A stretch of DNA of 43,305 nucleotides from an uncultured Christensenella sp. (lineage in GTDB: Bacteria > Bacillota > Clostridia > Christensenellales > Borkfalkiaceae): the NCBI GenBank assembly GCA_910576655.1, contig CAJTJC010000017.1, forward strand, positions 1-43,305. The letters run 5' to 3'. Each line of letters starts with the position of its first letter. The first letter of the stretch is position 1. Under the pieces are notes generated by a model. The model searched no databases. It was given only the letters and a program-made list of their open reading frames with translations, and had not been told where the DNA came from. The position numbers and the translations under genes were made by a program. Below, in pieces: positions 40,126 through 43,305 of this stretch.

Positions 40126-40563
40126 ATGTATGCAGTTGTGCAGCGCGTCGGTCGTACCGTACTAAAGGTCGACGGCAAATTAATTTCCGAAATATCGGGT
40201 GGGCTTACGGTTTATCTCGGTATAAAGGTCGGGGACAGCGAAGAGAAGTGCGAGGTCTTAGCGAATAAGCTTTCGCGGCTGCGCATTTTTGAAGATACGC
40301 AGGGAAAAATGAATTTGTCCGTCAAAGACGTTGGCGGAGAGATTTTGCTTGTGTCTCAGTTTACTCTTTGTGCCGATTGCTCGCGCGGGAACAGACCGAA
40401 TTTTTCGGGGGCAGAGCGGCCTGAACGCGCCGAAATGCTGTATAAGCTTACCGCGCAAAAGCTGCGTGAAACAGGCGTCCCGGTCAAATTGGGCGTATTC
40501 GGCGCCGATATGAAAATAGAGCAGTTCAATGACGGACCTGTTTCTATCATATACGAAATTTAA
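40126..40563 (+). CDS. dtd: D-aminoacyl-tRNA deacylase
   Basis: 145 residues, the standard DTD length. SQFTLCADCSRGNRPNFSGA holds the catalytic Thr region, and NDGPVSI is the cross-subunit GP motif near the C-terminus. It hydrolyses D-Tyr-tRNA and other mischarged D-aminoacyl-tRNAs. The start is five bases after efp with no clear Shine-Dalgarno, so translation is probably coupled. Confidence 0.96.
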   Translation: MYAVVQRVGRTVLKVDGKLISEISGGLTVYLGIKVGDSEEKCEVLANKLSRLRIFEDTQGKMNLSVKDVGGEILLVSQFTLCADCSRGNRPNFSGAERPERAEMLYKLTAQKLRETGVPVKLGVFGADMKIEQFNDGPVSIIYEI

Positions 40564-40571
40564 AAAAATAA

Positions 40572-40608
40572 AAATACTCTTGAACAAACAGTTCAAGAGT
40601 ATTTTTAT
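40572..40608. terminator. Bidirectional terminator between dtd and the ferritin-like gene
   Basis: AAATACTCTTGAAC (40572-40585) and its exact complement (40591-40604), a five-base loop and T/A runs on both sides. Confidence 0.92.
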
Positions 40609-40625
40609 ATCGTGCATTTTTTAAA

Positions 40626-41882
40626 TTATTTTTTCGTTCTTGCAACCTTTACGTTATCTACCTTGCGAGAACGCAATTCTTTAATAGGATGCTCGCTGTC
40701 CTCGTAACGGAAATCTTTTCCAAGCCTGTCTATAGCTTTTTGTATAACGAGGTGGGAGGGGTTCTTTTCGGGATTACCTGACATATATTTTTGGTAATCG
40801 AAGTATCGGTGATTGTCTGGGATTTTCTTTATCTCTTTAAAATCGCGTATTACTTTAGTATTGTCCGCGGTATACTGAACGGTATCGGCTAAAACTTTTC
40901 TTATATATTCTTTATTGCCGCCAAGCTTTAAAAGCTTGGGGAATTCCCCGTTTCCGCAAAGCGATTCAAATGTTCTGTTTTCATATTTTTTCAGCAGTCT
41001 TGCGGCAGCTTTTAAGTGTGAAACTTCCATTTTGTAATGGTCTTTCCAAATTTTTTTAATATACTCGTCGCTTTCGTCCTGCATTGCGGAATAGTAGAGC
41101 CAACATTCGCAGTATTCGTGCATAACCCACTGTTCAAGCCACGTCATATTAGGGTCTTTAAGACTTTCGTACTGCGTAACGTGAGCTTCTTCAATCATAG
41201 CGATTTCTGCATAAAGTTTTCTGCCTAAATCATTTTTATACCACTGCGCGATATTCATATAATAGTTCATTGTCTGCTGTTCGGCAGCGGTTATCGTGCT
41301 TGCAACAAGCTTGCTGTATAAATCTGCCTTTTCGGCGTCCATGTGTGGCGAAACGTCGTCGGAAGGATAGCGGTGTTCGGCAACGGTAGGGCGGCCGGGC
41401 ATAATTTCAGTGTATTTTCCGACCAGCTTTGCCGCGTCGATATTTTTGTCGGTTTTCAGCAGATTGGCAAAGCGGTATAAGTGGTCGAAATCCTCTAAAA
41501 GCGCGAAATTCAGCGCCTGTATATTTGCTTTGTCATTATCATGGCGTGCAAGAACTGCGGTAAGGTCGATTGCAAGCTGCTCATAAGCAATAGTAGTTTC
41601 CAAAATGCTTTCGTTTATGGGTTTTAAACAGCTTATGCGTTTTTGCTGCTGTTGCTCTTGCCTGCGCACGATTGCCAGCGTGCTAAGAATTTCGGGAACG
41701 TCGCAATGACGGGCAAAATTGTGCATAAACCATTGCGATTCAAATTCCGTGCCGTTCATAAGAATTACTCTGGTTTTTGTATAGGGCGACGTTTTTTCCT
41801 TATTGTAGCTTTTCGGATACATTTTTTTCAGCGGTAAAAAGCATTTTTCCAAACTTTTTGATTTCTCTTTTATAGGATTCAT
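40626..41882 (-). CDS. Ferritin-like diiron-type protein of unknown function
   Basis: 418 residues, almost entirely helical, cytoplasmic. Several helices carry metal-ligand-like Glu/His pairs: EDFDHL, EEAHVTQYE and EVSHLKAA, with additional Glu in TIAYEQLAIDL and MHEYCECW, suggesting one or two ferritin-like four-helix bundles (rubrerythrin/DUF-type). I recall similar 400-residue proteins in gut Clostridia with no assigned function. The N-terminal 45 residues and the C-terminal 80 are basic and outside the bundle. GGAGG precedes the ATG at 41882. It might protect against oxidative stress or act as an oxidase. Confidence 0.65.
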   Translation of the reverse strand: MNPIKEKSKSLEKCFLPLKKMYPKSYNKEKTSPYTKTRVILMNGTEFESQWFMHNFARHCDVPEILSTLAIVRRQEQQQQKRISCLKPINESILETTIAYEQLAIDLTAVLARHDNDKANIQALNFALLEDFDHLYRFANLLKTDKNIDAAKLVGKYTEIMPGRPTVAEHRYPSDDVSPHMDAEKADLYSKLVASTITAAEQQTMNYYMNIAQWYKNDLGRKLYAEIAMIEEAHVTQYESLKDPNMTWLEQWVMHEYCECWLYYSAMQDESDEYIKKIWKDHYKMEVSHLKAAARLLKKYENRTFESLCGNGEFPKLLKLGGNKEYIRKVLADTVQYTADNTKVIRDFKEIKKIPDNHRYFDYQKYMSGNPEKNPSHLVIQKAIDRLGKDFRYEDSEHPIKELRSRKVDNVKVARTKK

Positions 41883-41994
41883 TTTATGCCTCCGACTAAG
41901 TTGTACCCAAATAAAAAAATTTTTAAACTAATTTGAAAAATAATTCTCTAATGCTTTTCTTTTTTTACTAGTTGTGTTATATTATATACGTAAT

Positions 41995-42069
41995 GCAGGT
42001 GTCGCCTATCGGTATGGCGTCAGCTTCCCAAGCTGATTTCGGCGGGTTCGACTCCCGTCACCTGCTCCA
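41995..42069 (+). tRNA. tRNA-Gly (anticodon CCC)
   Basis: Acceptor GCAGGTG (41995-42001) pairs with CACCTGC (42059-42065). The anticodon stem is TCAGC/GCTGA with loop TTCCCAA (anticodon CCC at 42027-42029), the T stem is GCGGG/CCCGT with loop TTCGACT, and CCA is encoded at 42067-42069. It reads GGG codons. Confidence 0.95.
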
Positions 42070-42073
42070 GACG

Positions 42074-42094
42074 GTCGGCTTGTCCGACTTTTTT
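42074..42094 (+). terminator. Terminator after tRNA-Gly
   Basis: GTCGG-CTTGT-CCGAC followed by six T, starting five bases after the CCA end. Confidence 0.88.
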
Positions 42095-42134
42095 CTTACA
42101 CCGCAAATTGTGTTAAAAGGGAGGGTTAGCACCT

Positions 42135-42929
42135 ATGAAGAATAGAATGAAAGAAATTTTGCACAATATGCAAAAATATAATTCAACTGATATGGCGTTT
42201 CAAACTTTTGGGTTAGATTCTTCAGTTTTGTATGACGCTTTAATTGTTGCGCCGGGTTGGAAACCGACGAAATTATTAGATGATAAAGCATTTAAAGTTA
42301 CGGTGTTAACAGCTCATTCTTACATTTCGGGATATTTAGTAGAACGCGACGACCTGAAAATTGCGTGGATACAGATTTCTTCGTCTGCAAGCAATTTGAT
42401 TGACCATTTAGCAATATGTGCCGAACTTAAATTTAAAAAGCTGATTTTTATAGGTGCCGTAGGGGCGCTTAAAGAAGGTATCGAAATAGGGGATTTGTAT
42501 ACTCCGTCGTACAGCGTTTCAGGTGTATTTGCTAATACGTATTTAAAAGATAAATTGTCGGACTTTGTACTTTTTGAAAAAGTGTACCCTCAAATGAGTT
42601 TTGTAGATAACGTTATCGCCTTGGCAGACGATTGCGGAATTAAACTGAAAAAGGCAGCTGTTTTTTGTACGGATTCAATAGCTTTGGAATATTCGCATTT
42701 AGACAAAATTAAAAGCTTTGATACAGATTTAATCGAAATGGAAACAAGTTCGTTTTATCTGATGGCTGATTTACTTGAAATTCCCGCAATCGCGTTGCTT
42801 GTTGTTTCAGATAACTCTGCCGTAAGCAATCCGTTGATAGGTAGAAATGAGGAACTCAATTTAAAATATAACAACGGAAGAAAAAAACTAATTCCCGAGC
42901 TTATTTTCAATATTTGCAAGCAATTATAG
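42135..42929 (+). CDS. Nucleoside phosphorylase family protein
   Basis: 264 residues of the PNP/UDP phosphorylase fold: LIFIGAVGALKEGIEIGDLYTPSYS (phosphate and base site), IEMETSSFYLMADLL (the Glu that binds ribose), and LLVVSDNSA. Such enzymes split nucleosides with phosphate. The base specificity cannot be read; a 30-residue extra N-terminus is present. AGGGAGG lies upstream of the ATG. It is richer in A+T than the main operons and starts 66 bases downstream of the tRNA gene, with a pyrophosphatase-like gene following after 17 bases. Confidence 0.85.
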   Translation: MKNRMKEILHNMQKYNSTDMAFQTFGLDSSVLYDALIVAPGWKPTKLLDDKAFKVTVLTAHSYISGYLVERDDLKIAWIQISSSASNLIDHLAICAELKFKKLIFIGAVGALKEGIEIGDLYTPSYSVSGVFANTYLKDKLSDFVLFEKVYPQMSFVDNVIALADDCGIKLKKAAVFCTDSIALEYSHLDKIKSFDTDLIEMETSSFYLMADLLEIPAIALLVVSDNSAVSNPLIGRNEELNLKYNNGRKKLIPELIFNICKQL

Positions 42930-42946
42930 CGATTTAAGGCAAGTAA

Positions 42947-43285
42947 ATGCTTTCTATTCAATTTATAAATAAAATTGTAAAAATAAAAATTGACAGACCT
43001 TTGGGCTCTAAACACCCTGAACATAAAAACATAACATACGAGGTTAATTACGGCTTTATTCCAGATACAATCGGCGGGGATAATGAGGAAATCGATTGCT
43101 ATTTGTTGGGCGTTGAATATCCTGTTGAAGAATTTGAAGGCAAATGTATTGCCGTTATTAAGCGGTTGTCTGAAAATGACGATAAATTGATAGTTGTTCC
43201 GGAAAATCAAAATTGCACCGACGATGAAATAGAGGCGAAAGTCAGATTTCAAGAACGATATTTTGAACACGCAATAATAAGATAA
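42947..43285 (+). CDS. Inorganic pyrophosphatase-like protein
   Basis: 112 residues resembling small soluble pyrophosphatase-like proteins: IDRPLGSKHPEHKNITYEVNYGFIPDTIGGDNEEIDCYLLG, split here only to name its core YEVNYGFIPD and the acidic EEIDCYLLG metal-binding region. The C-terminal part has VVPENQNCTDDEIEAKVRFQERYF. It is shorter than standard type I enzymes (about 175) but complete, with a stop before the window ends. Might hydrolyse PPi or a nucleotide product linked to the adjacent phosphorylase; this is a guess. Confidence 0.8.
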   Translation: MLSIQFINKIVKIKIDRPLGSKHPEHKNITYEVNYGFIPDTIGGDNEEIDCYLLGVEYPVEEFEGKCIAVIKRLSENDDKLIVVPENQNCTDDEIEAKVRFQERYFEHAIIR

Positions 43286-43305
43286 ATTTTATTTATAAAT
43301 TGAAT

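Noticed and set aside
1..43305. CRISPR array, insertion sequence, prophage or integrase
   Set aside because: No regularly spaced repeats, transposase or phage motifs were seen on either strand.

Overview
This is a chromosomal window from a spore-forming Firmicute, most likely an uncultured gut Clostridia lineage. The signs are an intact sporulation sigma factor (sigK), a Bacillus/Clostridium-type gene order (rimP-nusA-rnpM-L7Ae-infB-rbfA-nrnA-truB-ribF, lspA-rluD, der-plsY), frequent AGGAGG-type ribosome sites, TTG/GTG starts and moderately low GC. Nearly all genes are on the + strand. The short minus-strand genes sit between convergent terminators. I see no phage, insertion sequence or CRISPR array. 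Genus-level placement is not possible by eye.

Layout. 1-491: no gene; a 44-bp perfect inverted repeat at the very edge and a strong orphan terminator. 492-4503: a two-TM protein of unknown function, an Lsa-type ABC-F antibiotic-protection protein, and an FAD/Rieske oxidoreductase. 4615-8819: a MarR repressor with a palindromic operator on its own promoter, followed by a heterodimeric ABC multidrug exporter. 8833-9585: sigK behind a sigma-E-like promoter. 9625-13509: tyrS, a FlaR-like kinase, yigZ, recX and nnrD (nnrD has no ordinary start codon). 13492-14752: a yybP-ykoY (Mn2+) riboswitch controlling a Ca2+/cation antiporter. 14792-15186: a solitary MazF toxin with a palindrome across its -10. 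15228-20519: lspA-rluD, a small membrane protein, then DUF512-der-plsY; lspA and the DUF512 gene look leaderless. 20580-21892: an AT-rich acetyltransferase and a minus-strand PH-domain-like membrane protein. 21938-25643: a cytidylate-kinase-like protein, a minus-strand mini-lipoprotein, then a TM1266-type regulator in an operon with an ABC importer whose substrate-binding protein appears circularly permuted. 25651-29796: mscL, a DUF1294-like protein, nrdR, ispG and a PolC-derived stand-alone exonuclease sitting where polC is expected. 29800-40563: the rimP-nusA-infB translation/RNA operon continuing to endonuclease IV, then aminopeptidase P, EF-P and D-aminoacyl-tRNA deacylase. 40572-43285: a ferritin-like protein (minus), tRNA-Gly(CCC), and an AT-rich nucleoside phosphorylase / pyrophosphatase-like pair.

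The most unusual items are the circularly permuted binding protein, the polymerase-less PolC in the polC position, nnrD without ATG/GTG/TTG, the riboswitch whose P1 stem competes directly with a terminator, the orphan mazF with an operator-like palindrome, and a recurring leaderless architecture (-10 box 6-7 bases from ATG, no Shine-Dalgarno). Family assignments rest on motifs and remembered family sequences; no database search was run.
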